The notes under the pieces were generated by a model. It was not told where the DNA came from. It made no database searches and saw only the letters and a program-made list of their open reading frames with translations. Shown here one piece after another: positions 23,961 through 31,654 of a stretch of 37,011 nt of DNA (positions are counted from its first letter, which is position 1; each line of letters opens with the position of its first letter). Source of the stretch: Methylococcaceae bacterium UBA662 (GTDB taxonomy: Bacteria; Pseudomonadota; Gammaproteobacteria; Methylococcales; Methylomonadaceae); NCBI GenBank assembly GCA_002299425.1, contig DBNW01000004.1, positions 1 to 37,011 of the forward strand, in the 5' to 3' direction. The translations under genes were made by a program, and so were the position numbers.

Positions 23961-25310
23961 CTAGATGTTGTTAAAATAGCGCGCCAATAAGCCGTAAGAC
24001 CCCGTTTTTTCTGGTAAAGGGATGTTCACCTCATAGCCACCGCCAGCCGCCTCCTGCATGGAACGACCGTGTTTATCTTGCATGTACTCGACGACAATAT
24101 CTTGATTTCCTCCGGGTACGATAACTTCCAGCCGGTCCCCGACAGAAAATTTGTTTTTAACATCAATCGTGGCCAAGCCGGTATCCGAATCATAGCCCCT
24201 GATTTCACCACAAAACTGTTGTTGATGGCTTTTTGAATAGCCGTTCAGGTAATTTTGCTGCTCATGGCTGTGGTGACGTTGGTAAAAACCATCGGTGTAG
24301 CCGCGGTTGGCCAGGTTTTCCAGCACCCCGAGCAACTGTGGTTGGAACGGGCGGCCTGCGACGGCGTCAGCAATCGCTTGGCGATAGCTTTGCGCGGTGC
24401 GAGCGACGTAGTAGTGCGACTTGGTGCGGCCTTCTATTTTTAGGCTGTCGACACCGATTGCAACCAGCCTATGGACATGCTCGATAGCCCGCAAGTCTTT
24501 GGAATTCATGATGTAAGTGCCGTTTTCATCTTCCATGATGGGCAACAGTTGGCCTTTTCGGCCTTCTTCTTCCAAAAAATAAACGTTGTCCGCCAACGGG
24601 TGACGTTCGGTGCCGCCGCAACTGGCCGTGTTCAAGTCATTCATCGACAAAACTCCCGAGGCCAAGACCGTGTCACCTTCCGCCGTTTCGTGGGCGGGCA
24701 GGGTATCGTATTTCCAACGACAGGAATTGGTGCAGGTGCCTTGGTTGGGGTCGCGGTGATTAAAATACCCCGACAGTAGACAACGGCCTGAATAAGCGAT
24801 GCACAGGGCGCCGTGGACAAATACTTCCAGTTCTATATCCGGGCAACGCTGGCGAATTTCGGCTATTTCATCTAATGATAATTCGCGCGACAAAATCACC
24901 CGTTCAATGCCAAAATTCTGCCAGAACTTCACCGCTGCAAAATTGACCGTGTTGGCCTGCACCGACAAATGAATGGGCATATCCGGCCAAGTCTCCTTAA
25001 CCATCATGATTAAACCGGGGTCGGCCATAATCAGCGCATCCGGTTGCAGGGCGATGAGCGGGGCTATGTCCTTCATGAAGGTTTTTACCTTGGCGTTGTG
25101 CGGAATAACATTGGCCGCCAAAAAAAATTTCTTACCCTGTTGATGCGCTTCGGTAATACCTGTCGCTAGGTTGTCGCTGAGAAAATCGTTGTTGCGTACC
25201 CTAAGGCTGTAGCGCGGTTGTCCGGCATAAACAGCATCCGCGCCAAAAGCGAAGGCATAACGCATGTTTTTGAGGGTGCCGGCGGGGGAGAGCAGTTCGA
25301 TTTGTTTCAT
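23961..25310 (-). CDS. trhP: tRNA hydroxylation protein TrhP (YegQ), U32 family
   Basis: The 449-residue protein begins MKQIELLSPAGTLKNMRYAF and contains the U32 signature around EVFVHGALCIAYSGRCLLSG, with YFNHRDPNQGTCTNSCRW next. The cysteines of that block bind a cluster in relatives. The C-terminal part has the beta-barrel-like VKNKFSVGDRLEVIVPGG. YegQ/TrhP proteins take part in making 5-hydroxyuridine at the wobble position of tRNAs, using prephenate as hydroxyl source. It is related to RlhA, which acts on 23S rRNA; the length and the Y-F-N-H-R-D-x-N-x-G-x-C motif favour YegQ. It is monocistronic. Confidence 0.93.
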   Translation of the reverse strand: MKQIELLSPAGTLKNMRYAFAFGADAVYAGQPRYSLRVRNNDFLSDNLATGITEAHQQGKKFFLAANVIPHNAKVKTFMKDIAPLIALQPDALIMADPGLIMMVKETWPDMPIHLSVQANTVNFAAVKFWQNFGIERVILSRELSLDEIAEIRQRCPDIELEVFVHGALCIAYSGRCLLSGYFNHRDPNQGTCTNSCRWKYDTLPAHETAEGDTVLASGVLSMNDLNTASCGGTERHPLADNVYFLEEEGRKGQLLPIMEDENGTYIMNSKDLRAIEHVHRLVAIGVDSLKIEGRTKSHYYVARTAQSYRQAIADAVAGRPFQPQLLGVLENLANRGYTDGFYQRHHSHEQQNYLNGYSKSHQQQFCGEIRGYDSDTGLATIDVKNKFSVGDRLEVIVPGGNQDIVVEYMQDKHGRSMQEAAGGGYEVNIPLPEKTGSYGLLARYFNNI

Positions 25311-25594
25311 GGCTCAATAACAAAGTGATTTAGTCGGTATTGTAACGCGGCCTGCAGCAAGGTTAAAGCAGTGAAGGACTTAGGCAGGGCAAAACAGGAC
25401 TGGGTGGTCTTTCGTGGGCAGCGAGGATGTTTGTACTGGAGACTTTAACTGCGAATTAAGAGCGGCTAGATTCAGCCGAAAGGCTTCGTTATGCTATTGA
25501 GAAAAACAGGACAGTAGTCGAGTAGCACAGGAACCGATGGACTGGCAAGACTGCTTAGTCACGATTGACCTTGTATGTCTGCCAACATTATCAA
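25311..25594. other. Intergenic spacer without recognised gene
   Basis: This stretch upstream of trhP has no convincing reading frame, hairpin or motif. It ends at a repeat copy (25595). Confidence 0.5.
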
Positions 25595-25635
25595 CTGATG
25601 TTACGCAGAGGGTCATGGATTGCCGGATTATCGTA
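25595..25635 (+). repeat. Single end of the MITE family seen at 5933-6017
   Basis: The 41 bases match the reverse complement of 5977-6017 at 37 positions by hand count, including the complete 14-bp terminal repeat ctgatgttacgcag. The similarity then stops and no opposite arm follows within 100 bp, so this is a truncated copy or the end of a larger, different element using the same ends. Confidence 0.75.
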
Positions 25636-25800
25636 GATATTGTGTCGTTATTTCCAGTGCGGCAAGCCGGAAATAGTCGTGGCTTAAGTCACGCAGCTTC
25701 TGCCATAACGCCGTAGCATCTGCAATGATGCTGTGGTCTTTTCCGGGTTGACAAGATGTAATGGTTTGCTCTGGTTGTGTTGCTTCCTGGTTTTTCAGGG
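25628..25800 (-). pseudogene. Possible small-protein fragment truncated at the repeat
   Basis: On the minus strand a frame open from before 25800 ends at 25628, inside the repeat copy. It reads LKNQEATQPEQTITSCQPGK, then DHSIIADATALWQKLRDLSH and DYFRLAALEITTQYLR. The second half is an amphipathic helix of the kind that opens small phage-holin-III-like (DUF1469) membrane proteins, but the membrane helices that should follow are missing. No ATG or ribosome binding site is visible. It may be the head of a gene cut by the element, or chance. Confidence 0.3.
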
Positions 25801-25809
25801 CATGCTTGG

Positions 25810-26724
25810 CTAATGGGTGCCTAACAGGCGGCGTCTGTTTACAAAGCCAGCCGCGCCAAGCATCAACAGCATCAGCGTGCTTGGTTCTGGGACAGTGCCG
25901 CCAGGGTGAGTGGGAAGGAACGGAAGGATAGTGACCCCGCCTGCCGTGACATCAAGGCCGCCGCCTAAACCGCCGCTGCCAGCCAAGCTACCTGCACAAA
26001 TGCCGGATAAGGTGTTCATTTGCAAGGTCACGGCAGCGGTATTCGCCAAAACTCTACCACAAAGGTTTGTTGCCGTGGTGTTCATGCTGATGCTCGCGAG
26101 CGCGAGGATGTTGCCCATGAAGGTGGTGTCAGTGCCGATGGTTGCAGAACTGGCGACATTCCAAAACACGCCCGCACCTGCACCGGTATTAATCACGTTC
26201 ACAACCGAATTAGACGAAGTGATTAATGTGCTATCCATCTGGAAAATCCAAGCGGCGTTAGCATTACCCTGGCCATCAAGCGTGAGTGCACCCGACAAGT
26301 TAGTCGTTCCCGCAGGGACTGTATAGATGCCTGGAAAAAGCGTCAGTCCGACCATATCCGCTAAGGACAGTGTGGTACCTGCGCCAAGGGAGTCAAGATT
26401 AGCCCTTGCCGTGGTGAGTTGGGACTGGGCTGACTGCGCGACCGCAGTGCCGGCGTGTACTTGTCCGCCTACCACTTGCGGGTCTGACACCGCAACGCCC
26501 GGCGAGGAGAGGAAGCCAGTGATGGCATTAGCACCGCCACTGGACCAAACCCCAACATTTCCGCCAATAGTGCTAGTGGGAACATTAGTCACCGTCGAAG
26601 CACCCAAGACCGTAAAACTGGCCAAATCCGACCCTAGCAGGGGCGATGCCAATACTGGCGTTGTGACGTAAAAGCTTCCGATGACTGCCAATGAAAGCAC
26701 CGGCAAGTATTTTGCTTTTTTCAT
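25810..26724 (-). CDS. DUF3494 ice-binding-like protein with PEP-CTERM anchor
   Basis: A GAGGAAGG site precedes the ATG. The 304-residue product has a signal peptide (to about residue 27, PVLA), then the ice-binding-like (DUF3494) beta-solenoid: ASFTVLGASTVTNVPTSTIG, GNVGVWSSGGANAITGF, a helix AQSAQSQLTTARANL, LFPGIYTVPAGTTNLSGALT, WIFQMDSTLITSSNSVV and NTTFMGNILA-type strands. A Gly-rich linker leads to VPEPSTLMLLMLGAAGF, then NRRRLLGTH: a PEP-CTERM motif, hydrophobic helix and Arg cluster. Such domains bind ice or act as surface adhesins; exosortase would process the C-terminus. No exosortase gene is in the window. Confidence 0.9.
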   Translation of the reverse strand: MKKAKYLPVLSLAVIGSFYVTTPVLASPLLGSDLASFTVLGASTVTNVPTSTIGGNVGVWSSGGANAITGFLSSPGVAVSDPQVVGGQVHAGTAVAQSAQSQLTTARANLDSLGAGTTLSLADMVGLTLFPGIYTVPAGTTNLSGALTLDGQGNANAAWIFQMDSTLITSSNSVVNVINTGAGAGVFWNVASSATIGTDTTFMGNILALASISMNTTATNLCGRVLANTAAVTLQMNTLSGICAGSLAGSGGLGGGLDVTAGGVTILPFLPTHPGGTVPEPSTLMLLMLGAAGFVNRRRLLGTH

Positions 26725-26752
26725 CAGATACCTTCCTCAATAGTTATTCGTT

Positions 26753-27152
26753 ATGGATCATTTAAGTTTTACCCAGATAACAACAAGCTGCTTTACCAAC
26801 ACATGGGCCTCTCCGACATACGCGTATGGTGTTAAATGGCCTAACCGCCACTCAACACACGGCTTAACAGGAAGTCTGCCGCAACTGCAATGCCCAGTAG
26901 TGACGTTACAGTGCTACTTAGAACCACAGGATCAGTGGTTATTCACCGCTGTTTCCCGTGTTCGCCAACCCATTGAAGCTTTATTTTCAGGTGCTTGAAC
27001 AACAAACCGGTATCGAATGCGCTTCTAAGGTTCGCTCCTCTAACGGGTTTAGGGGAGCCTGTGTTCGGTAAATTGACTGCCGCTATGTTTTTTGGAATTT
27101 TTTATGCGTTAGCTCTTAATTCGCATTCAACGATTAAACCGTCGCCTGCATA
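26753..27152 (+). pseudogene. Degraded DDE transposase, C-terminal remnant
   Basis: From about 26945 the frame reads TAVSRVRQPIEALF. After a frame change it reads QVLEQQTGIECASKVRSSNG, and in a third frame VFGKLTAAMFFGIFYALALN, stopping at 27150-27152. These are pieces of one C-terminal transposase segment (R-x-R-Q-P-I-E-x-L-F near the catalytic Glu, then T-G-I-x-x-A-S-K-V-R-S) broken by at least two frameshifts. The part 26753-26944 is open but not recognisable. The family cannot be named safely. With the repeat at 25595 it brackets the ice-binding-like gene. Remaining sequence to 27196 shows nothing. Confidence 0.6.
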
Positions 27153-27196
27153 ACATGCAGTTATGTAAATGACGCTAAGTATGGGATACCCTACAA

Positions 27197-27631
27197 CTAT
27201 CTTTTGGCATCCCCTGCCTTTTCGTCCATAGCATTTATCTTTGGGTTTTGCGGCATGGATTCCTTGCCCATTTGCATGTGCTGCATCATCTCAGTCTCCA
27301 TTTTTGCCATTTGCGCATTCATAGCGATCCGCTGTTCCGCCATAAGGGTGACAACAGCCGCCATCAGCCCCACTTTCTTGTCATCCGGCGCACCGTTCAT
27401 TTTGGTGAGCAGTTCGCTAAGCGCGGCGTCTTGAGCTTTCATGTTATCCATCATTTTCTGTTTTTGTTCCTTCATGCCATGGCAGCCTTCCATCATTTTG
27501 GCTTCCATCGGATTTTTAACCGCCGTAATAGATTCGGCTGATTCCGCTTGAACTGGAGACCCGCTAGCCATAACTAAAGCCAATGCCAGACTTGAACGGA
27601 CAACAATATTCGTGTTCTTTTGGATTTTCAT
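27197..27631 (-). CDS. Secreted methionine-rich small protein
   Basis: AAGGA precedes the ATG. The 144-residue protein has a signal peptide ending near QAE (about residue 30). The mature part is helical and methionine-rich, for example KNPMEAKMMEGCHGMKEQKQ, KMMDNMKAQDAALSEL and MNAQMAKMETEMMQHMQMGK; about 20 Met in 114 residues, one Cys and few His. Such composition is seen in periplasmic metal-binding or metal-responsive helical proteins, but I do not recognise a named family. It lies at the edge of the stress island, and one copy of the island's 16-bp motif (27835-27850) is about 205 bp upstream. Copper or silver binding is speculation. Confidence 0.65.
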   Translation of the reverse strand: MKIQKNTNIVVRSSLALALVMASGSPVQAESAESITAVKNPMEAKMMEGCHGMKEQKQKMMDNMKAQDAALSELLTKMNGAPDDKKVGLMAAVVTLMAEQRIAMNAQMAKMETEMMQHMQMGKESMPQNPKINAMDEKAGDAKR

Positions 27632-27997
27632 GCTCTATTCCTTAAAGTAAAAATGCGCAGGCACTAACGCGCTGCGATTGATTGTCATTCCTTTAAAACA
27701 ACAACTAAAACAACAACAGTAACTTCGGTACTTACACTTTTTATATGTTAGGCGCTGATCCAGAAACCTGAGGCGGCACGCTGTAGGGTTTAACAGATTT
27801 GCGAGGGAGTCTAGCCCGTGTACAGCATTCCGTCCGTACGGTATCGCACATAAGTGCTTTCCTATGAGCCGTAACGTTTTTAGTAGCTATCAGAACTTAC
27901 GCATTGACGGAGGCCTGTTTGTGTGGTTTTGAATGCTCTTTGCCGACCATGAAGTATGAAACGCTGCCTAAATTAAGTGGCCGGTTTTTGTTGACCA
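27632..27997. other. Intergenic region containing an island motif copy
   Basis: This 366-bp region between the Met-rich gene and the first Crp/Fnr gene has no reading frame of note. It holds one copy of the TGTnCGnTnnCGnACA-like motif at 27835-27850. Confidence 0.5.
27835..27850. promoter_or_regulatory. Island motif, copy 1
   Basis: The site cGTACGGTATCGCACA has dyad arms GTACG and CGCAC with a 4-bp spacer. It lies upstream of the minus-strand Met-rich protein gene. It is one of six copies of TGTnCGnTnnCGnACA in this island; the first base differs here. Confidence 0.55.
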
Positions 27998-28738
27998 TTA
28001 CAGGTTGGACTGGTTTTTAATAGCCTGCGAACCCAGTATCCGCTCGTAGATTTTTTTCTCGTCCCGATAACATCCGCAAGAAGCGGCTTCCAGGCCTGCG
28101 CGGTCAAGAACCGTGACTTCCCCACGCCGATAGCGGATAAGCTTTTGCTGCTGTAGCGAATTTGCCGCTTTAGTGATACCGACACGCCGGACGCCCAGCA
28201 TATAAGCCAAAAATATATGGGTGACATGGAAGCTGTCGGAATGCGCCCGGTCTTGGGTCATCAATAACCACCTGGCAAGACGCGCCTCCACCACATGGAA
28301 GCGGTTGCATGCCGCAGTTTGCGCAAGCTGGCTCATCAACACATAAAGGTAATGCTTCAAGGCCTGCTGTAACGCAGGGCTACGGTCAAGTTCATAGAGA
28401 AACACCGGTACCGTCATGCGCAAAGTGGAACCCGCCCCTTGCACATGAGCTTGGAACGGCGCGACATTAACCCCGAGTATCAGAGTAATGCCCAGCATAC
28501 CTTCATTGCCGACTAGCCCCACTTCCAAACCCGAGCCGTCATCAATGCTGGTCACCAAAGAAACGAAACCTCCGGTTGGAAAGTAAACGTGCGGGATGGG
28601 TTCCCCGGTGCGGTAAAGCACTTCGTCAAATTCCAATTCAATGAGTTCGCAATTGGCACGCAATTGTTCGCTATCTTTACCAGGCAGGTTCGCCAGCAGA
28701 CGATTGGTGGCGGGAAGAACAGCGTGGATAGATGGCAC
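27998..28738 (-). CDS. Crp/Fnr-family transcription regulator 1
   Basis: I prefer the GTG at 28738 (246 residues): AGGAG lies six bases before it, while the TTG two codons earlier is too close. The N-terminal cyclic-nucleotide-binding-like domain reads CELIELEFDEVLYRTGEPIP, HVYFPTGGFVSLVTSIDDGS and VGLVGNEGMLGITLILG. A dimer helix follows, then a winged helix-turn-helix, THIFLAYMLGVRRVGITKAANSL, and RYRRGEVTVLDRAGLEAAS. There are no clustered N-terminal cysteines, so it is not an FNR oxygen sensor. The effector is unknown. It lies 83 bp downstream of the PRC-barrel gene on the same strand and may be co-transcribed with it. Confidence 0.88.
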   Translation of the reverse strand: MPSIHAVLPATNRLLANLPGKDSEQLRANCELIELEFDEVLYRTGEPIPHVYFPTGGFVSLVTSIDDGSGLEVGLVGNEGMLGITLILGVNVAPFQAHVQGAGSTLRMTVPVFLYELDRSPALQQALKHYLYVLMSQLAQTAACNRFHVVEARLARWLLMTQDRAHSDSFHVTHIFLAYMLGVRRVGITKAANSLQQQKLIRYRRGEVTVLDRAGLEAASCGCYRDEKKIYERILGSQAIKNQSNL

Positions 28739-28821
28739 TGGCAACTCCTGTTACTATTTTGGAAACCACAACAGCCTACACATCTAAAGCGATGCTCATC
28801 CCGACACCTGTTTATGCCAAA

Positions 28822-29364
28822 TCAGGGCGTGACACGATGATAAAACTGTTCGATTTCTTCGCGCCACTGATCCCATTGACTTGAACTGTCCGGCCAGTGC
28901 TCTTTATCAAACCCCGGTGCCTTTTTTAAGGTGTCCTTATCCAGGTCGAGGGTGTAGTAGTCTTTATCGCTGGCCCAATGCAGTGCTTTCCATGGCACGG
29001 CAAACAGCTTGTCACCCATACCTAAAATCCCACCGTAAGAAACAACGGCATAAACGACTTGGCCATTATTCGGATCGACCACCAATTCTTTAATGTCGCC
29101 CAGCCTGTCACCGTTGAGATTTTTCACCTTAGTGCCAATGATTTTGCTGGCTCGGCTCATCTGTTGCATCGTTTTATTGGCCTCGTTCATTTGCTCGGCT
29201 GATGCTTTTAAGGTTTCTTGTTTGAGTTCTTGTTGCTTTTCTTTGACTTCCTGCTGTTTTTCGAGAACCTCCTGCCGTTTTTCTTGGACATTGTCGGCAT
29301 AGACGGTATCCACGAGCAGGGTGCTTAAAACTGCTACGGCCACAATGGGAATGAACGCTTTCAT
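28822..29364 (-). CDS. Secreted PRC-barrel protein with coiled-coil lead
   Basis: The 180-residue protein has a signal peptide (MKAFIPIVAVAVLSTLLVDTVYA), a heptad-like repeat of QEVxEKQQE units (VQEKRQEVLEKQQEVKEKQQ, about 26-50), then a PRC-barrel domain from about 68: ASKIIGTKVKNLNGDRLGDI, KELVVDPNNGQVVYAVVSYG, GILGMGDKLFAVPWKALHW. PRC barrels bind partners or ligands. Proteins of this type, exported, are common in bacterial stress islands with CsbD and Crp/Fnr genes. A copy of the island motif lies 109-124 bp upstream. The C-terminus is acidic and Trp-rich. Confidence 0.88.
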   Translation of the reverse strand: MKAFIPIVAVAVLSTLLVDTVYADNVQEKRQEVLEKQQEVKEKQQELKQETLKASAEQMNEANKTMQQMSRASKIIGTKVKNLNGDRLGDIKELVVDPNNGQVVYAVVSYGGILGMGDKLFAVPWKALHWASDKDYYTLDLDKDTLKKAPGFDKEHWPDSSSQWDQWREEIEQFYHRVTP

Positions 29365-29472
29365 ATATTTTTCAATTTCTGCAAATGATCGGTATCCCGT
29401 TAACTTTCGGAATGAGTTAGGTGTGGCATGCCACAGCCCGGACAGAGCCTAACTTGGAGCATCAGCATTGTC

Positions 29473-29488
29473 GGTACGCTATCGAACA
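29473..29488. promoter_or_regulatory. Island motif, copy 2
   Basis: The site gGTACGCTATCGAACA lies between the divergent PRC-barrel gene (start 29364) and the first csbD-type gene (start 29635), so it can serve both promoters. The dyad arms are GTACG and CGAAC. The rest of the 270-bp gap holds no gene. Confidence 0.6.
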
Positions 29489-29634
29489 CAATATAGCTAT
29501 TGATCAATGTGCGTTGCCGTACTGAACAGGGTTGGTTTTTCTTGTACTGTTTAGTCAAGCGATAGGGGCAACCAATCCCTGCGCTTTGGTTAGGGCTATC
29601 TGGTCATGACTGTAACAATTATCAGGGGTTACTT

Positions 29635-29811
29635 ATGAACAAAGAACAAGTGCAAGGCCGAGTCGAAGAAGCTAAAGGAAAAGTCAAAGAAGCCGCTGGC
29701 GTGATACTGGACGACAAAGACATGAAATTGGAAGGGAATATCCAAAAAAACGCCGGCAAAGTCCAATCGGGTATTGGCGACCTGGTGGACGATCTTAAAA
29801 AAAGCAAATAA
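29635..29811 (+). CDS. CsbD-family stress protein 1
   Basis: This 58-residue gene reads MNKEQVQGRVEEAKGKVKEA, then AGVILDDKDMKLEGNIQKNA and GKVQSGIGDLVDDLKKSK. The order G-R-x-E-E-A-K-G-K-x-K-E...D-x-x-x-x-L-E-G-x-x-x-K-x-x-G-K-x-Q is the CsbD signature. CsbD-like proteins are small, highly charged, soluble and induced by general stress; their molecular role is unclear. It is followed by a strong terminator, so it is probably a single-gene transcript from a promoter near the motif at 29473. A second, longer paralogue starts 315 bp downstream. Confidence 0.92.
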   Translation: MNKEQVQGRVEEAKGKVKEAAGVILDDKDMKLEGNIQKNAGKVQSGIGDLVDDLKKSK

Positions 29812-29877
29812 AACGGGTATCGCCAGATTATCCCGTGAAAGCCGCCCAATAGAAATCAGCAGTTTCAACATCACCGG

Positions 29878-29910
29878 AAGCGTCGGGCTGTGTTAGCCCG
29901 CCGCTTTTTT
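29878..29910 (+). terminator. Intrinsic terminator after the first csbD gene
   Basis: Stem aagcg-t-cgggct with loop gtgtt and agcccg-c-cgctt (29878-29906), running into a six-T tract at 29905-29910. The match is strong. Confidence 0.85.
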
Positions 29911-30000
29911 GTTACCGGCTTATCGGGCAAATTTAAACGGCTGCAACTCTTTACCATCACCTTGCTAAGATTAGTTAGGGCAATCCCCTGCCTAACACTA

Positions 30001-30016
30001 TGTTCGATGTCGCACA
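30001..30016. promoter_or_regulatory. Island motif, copy 3
   Basis: The site tGTTCGATGTCGCACA is 110-125 bp upstream of the second csbD gene. The dyad arms are GTTCG and CGCAC. An in-frame ATG at 30000 overlaps it but is not the start (see the csbD entry). Confidence 0.55.
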
Positions 30017-30125
30017 GACTGCCGGCAGTTTTATTGGCACCATCCCAACCAAGCTAAGCAGGAAATTAGCCAACGTCCAAGCCACAACCATGCGGTTATG
30101 GCCAACATACCATCAGGAGGTGCTC

Positions 30126-30338
30126 ATGAATAAAACTCAAATAACGGGCCGGATCGAAGAAGCCGAAGGCAAAATCGAGCAAGCCGTTGGCGTAATTCTG
30201 GACGATAAAGGCATGGAACTGAAAGGGAATGTCAAAAAAAACGTCGGTAAGGTTCAGGCCGGTTTTGGTGATCTTAAAGAAAAAATTAAAAAACAACTAA
30301 AGCGGATAAACCCAGGCCATACAGCTAAAGCTAGCTAG
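30126..30338 (+). CDS. CsbD-family stress protein 2
   Basis: The strong AGGAGGTG site at 30116-30123 fixes the start at ATG 30126, giving 70 residues; the open frame upstream to 30000 is not needed. The product reads MNKTQITGRIEEAEGKIEQA, VGVILDDKGMELKGNVKKNV, GKVQAGFGDLKEKIKKQLK, and a 12-residue tail. It is a paralogue of the CsbD protein at 29635, with a longer basic C-terminus. The duplication within 500 bp suggests the two are used under different signals or in different amounts. It probably shares a transcript with the small membrane gene 25 bp downstream. Confidence 0.92.
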   Translation: MNKTQITGRIEEAEGKIEQAVGVILDDKGMELKGNVKKNVGKVQAGFGDLKEKIKKQLKRINPGHTAKAS

Positions 30339-30363
30339 CTTGGCCTTTTACGGAGAAATACAC

Positions 30364-30513
30364 ATGCTTGAAAGCATAGCAATCGTCTTAATTATCCTCT
30401 GGGTACTGGGTTTGGTTTCTGCGTACACCCTAGGCGGGTTCATACACGCCTTGCTGGTGATCGCGGTCATCGTGATCCTGTTGCGCGTCATTCAAGGCCG
30501 CCGCGTCCTGTAG
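30364..30513 (+). CDS. lmo0937-type tiny membrane protein
   Basis: This 49-residue gene reads MLESIAIVLIILWVLGLVSA, then YTLGGFIHALLVIAVIVILL and RVIQGRRVL. Two hydrophobic helices are joined by a Y-T-x-G-G-x-I-H turn and end in a basic R-x-x-Q-G-R-R, the lmo0937-family pattern. Such proteins lie in the inner membrane and have no known activity. CsbD-type genes are common neighbours. It starts 25 bp after the second csbD gene, preceded by ACGGAGAA. Confidence 0.88.
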   Translation: MLESIAIVLIILWVLGLVSAYTLGGFIHALLVIAVIVILLRVIQGRRVL

Positions 30514-30634
30514 CGATACCAGTGCAGGTTTAACGTGGCGTGTTTTTAATGCCTAGGCTTTATGCCAAACCATCCAAGACACGCCGCTTAAAATCTAAGT
30601 TCATGATATTAATTTCATTTATAGGAGAGTCGGA

Positions 30635-30856
30635 ATGGGTACCATCAAGATGGTCGCACTGGTATTGATAGTAGCGGGTCTACTGGGGTTGGTGTATGGT
30701 GGGTTTAGTTATACCAAAGAAACCCAAGAAGCCAAGATAGGCCCGTTAGAGCTATCGGTTAAAGAAACACAAACCGTCAATATCCCGGTCTGGGCTGGAG
30801 TAGCGACCATAGTGGCTGGCGGCGGGCTGTTGCTGTTTGCGTCCCAAAAAAAGTAA
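30635..30856 (+). CDS. Small two-helix membrane protein
   Basis: TAGGAGAG precedes the ATG. The 73 residues contain two transmembrane helices (MVALVLIVAGLLGLVYGGF and VPVWAGVATIVAGGGLLLF-like), with a hydrophilic loop, SYTKETQEAKIGPLELSVKE, between them. The loop ends in TQTVNIPVW, as in DUF3185-type proteins. It resembles inner-membrane proteins often encoded with CsbD genes. No specific role is known. Confidence 0.8.
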   Translation: MGTIKMVALVLIVAGLLGLVYGGFSYTKETQEAKIGPLELSVKETQTVNIPVWAGVATIVAGGGLLLFASQKK

Positions 30857-31041
30857 GCCCAGACAGCTTTGCAATTGCCCTACCTTAACGACAATTGGCA
30901 CTTCTGGTGCATCAATTACCGGGGCCGATTTAAGCACACCTTTACAGCACCAATAAACGCAATAGCAACCATACGATCCACCGATAAATTCCGGTAAGCC
31001 AAAAACGGGTTTGTCGGCATTTACTTAACCCTGTTTGGAGA

Positions 31042-31197
31042 ATGACCGTGACCAGAAAAATTTTAGCTTGGGTACTGATGTTGGGCTGTTTAGGCCTGTT
31101 GACCGCCTGCAATACCATCGAAGGAATGGGAAAAGATGTGGGAAGCGGTGGCCAACATGTTGAAGATGCTGCAAAAGATGTTAGACAAGGCCTGTAA
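31042..31197 (+). CDS. Entericidin-like small lipoprotein
   Basis: TTTGGAG leads to ATG 31042, giving 51 residues: MTVTRKILAWVLMLGCLGLL, TACNTIEGMGKDVGSGGQHV and EDAAKDVRQGL. The lipobox L-T-A-C and the N-T-I-x-G-x-G-K-D-V...G-x-x-x-x-x-A-A motif are those of the entericidin A/B family, small lipoproteins induced by stress or stationary phase. The gene stands alone, 185 bp after the previous gene. It is too short for standard gene callers set at 60 residues. Confidence 0.9.
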   Translation: MTVTRKILAWVLMLGCLGLLTACNTIEGMGKDVGSGGQHVEDAAKDVRQGL

Positions 31198-31654
31198 AGA
31201 CGTCGTGGGACAGATGAAGCAACAATGGCGTTGCTTCAGCATTGGCGCCAACCAGTGCCTAGCCGTATCAAATCGCCCGTCCAAACCTAACCACCCCGTT
31301 GGCTCTTGATACGCTTGCCTGTAATTCACTGCAGCGTCCCGAGTGCAGGAATAACGTCAATGGCTATGCCGGGGGTGGGGCAAGCGCGCCAGCATTTTTC
31401 GCGAAAGAAATGGGATCCATCCGAAGCGAAAAATTTTCTGGCGCACTTGCCTTCGGTTGCCCACGTCCGTCCTGTGTCCGCTGCGACGCACAACTTCTCT
31501 ACGGTACGCTGTGCGCCACTGGCTACCCCACCGACTTGACGCCGTGTCGGAATGCCTTGCATTGTGCCTCCACCCTCGCTACCGCTCGGATTCCGACAAA
31601 ACGCCCAGCCCTTACGGCTATGTGGGGGGTCGTTCGTACACCGATCCACTATCG
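31198..31654. other. GC-rich spacer with overlapping open frames, no gene recognised
   Basis: Between the entericidin-like gene and the second Crp/Fnr gene there is 457 bp with long frames open on both strands. None has a clear family match, a good start or a ribosome binding site. The region (from about 31310) is richer in Cys, Arg and Pro codons than neighbours in all frames, so it may be a repeat or intron remnant. Confidence 0.4.

Noticed and set aside
29491..29500. Palindrome attgatcaat as an FNR site
   Set aside because: The halves touch with no 4-bp spacer, unlike TTGAT-N4-ATCAA, and the nearby regulators lack FNR cysteines.
30000..30125. N-terminal extension of CsbD protein 2
   Set aside because: CsbD proteins are short; the AGGAGGTG at 30116 sets the start at 30126, and the upstream codons include the motif copy.
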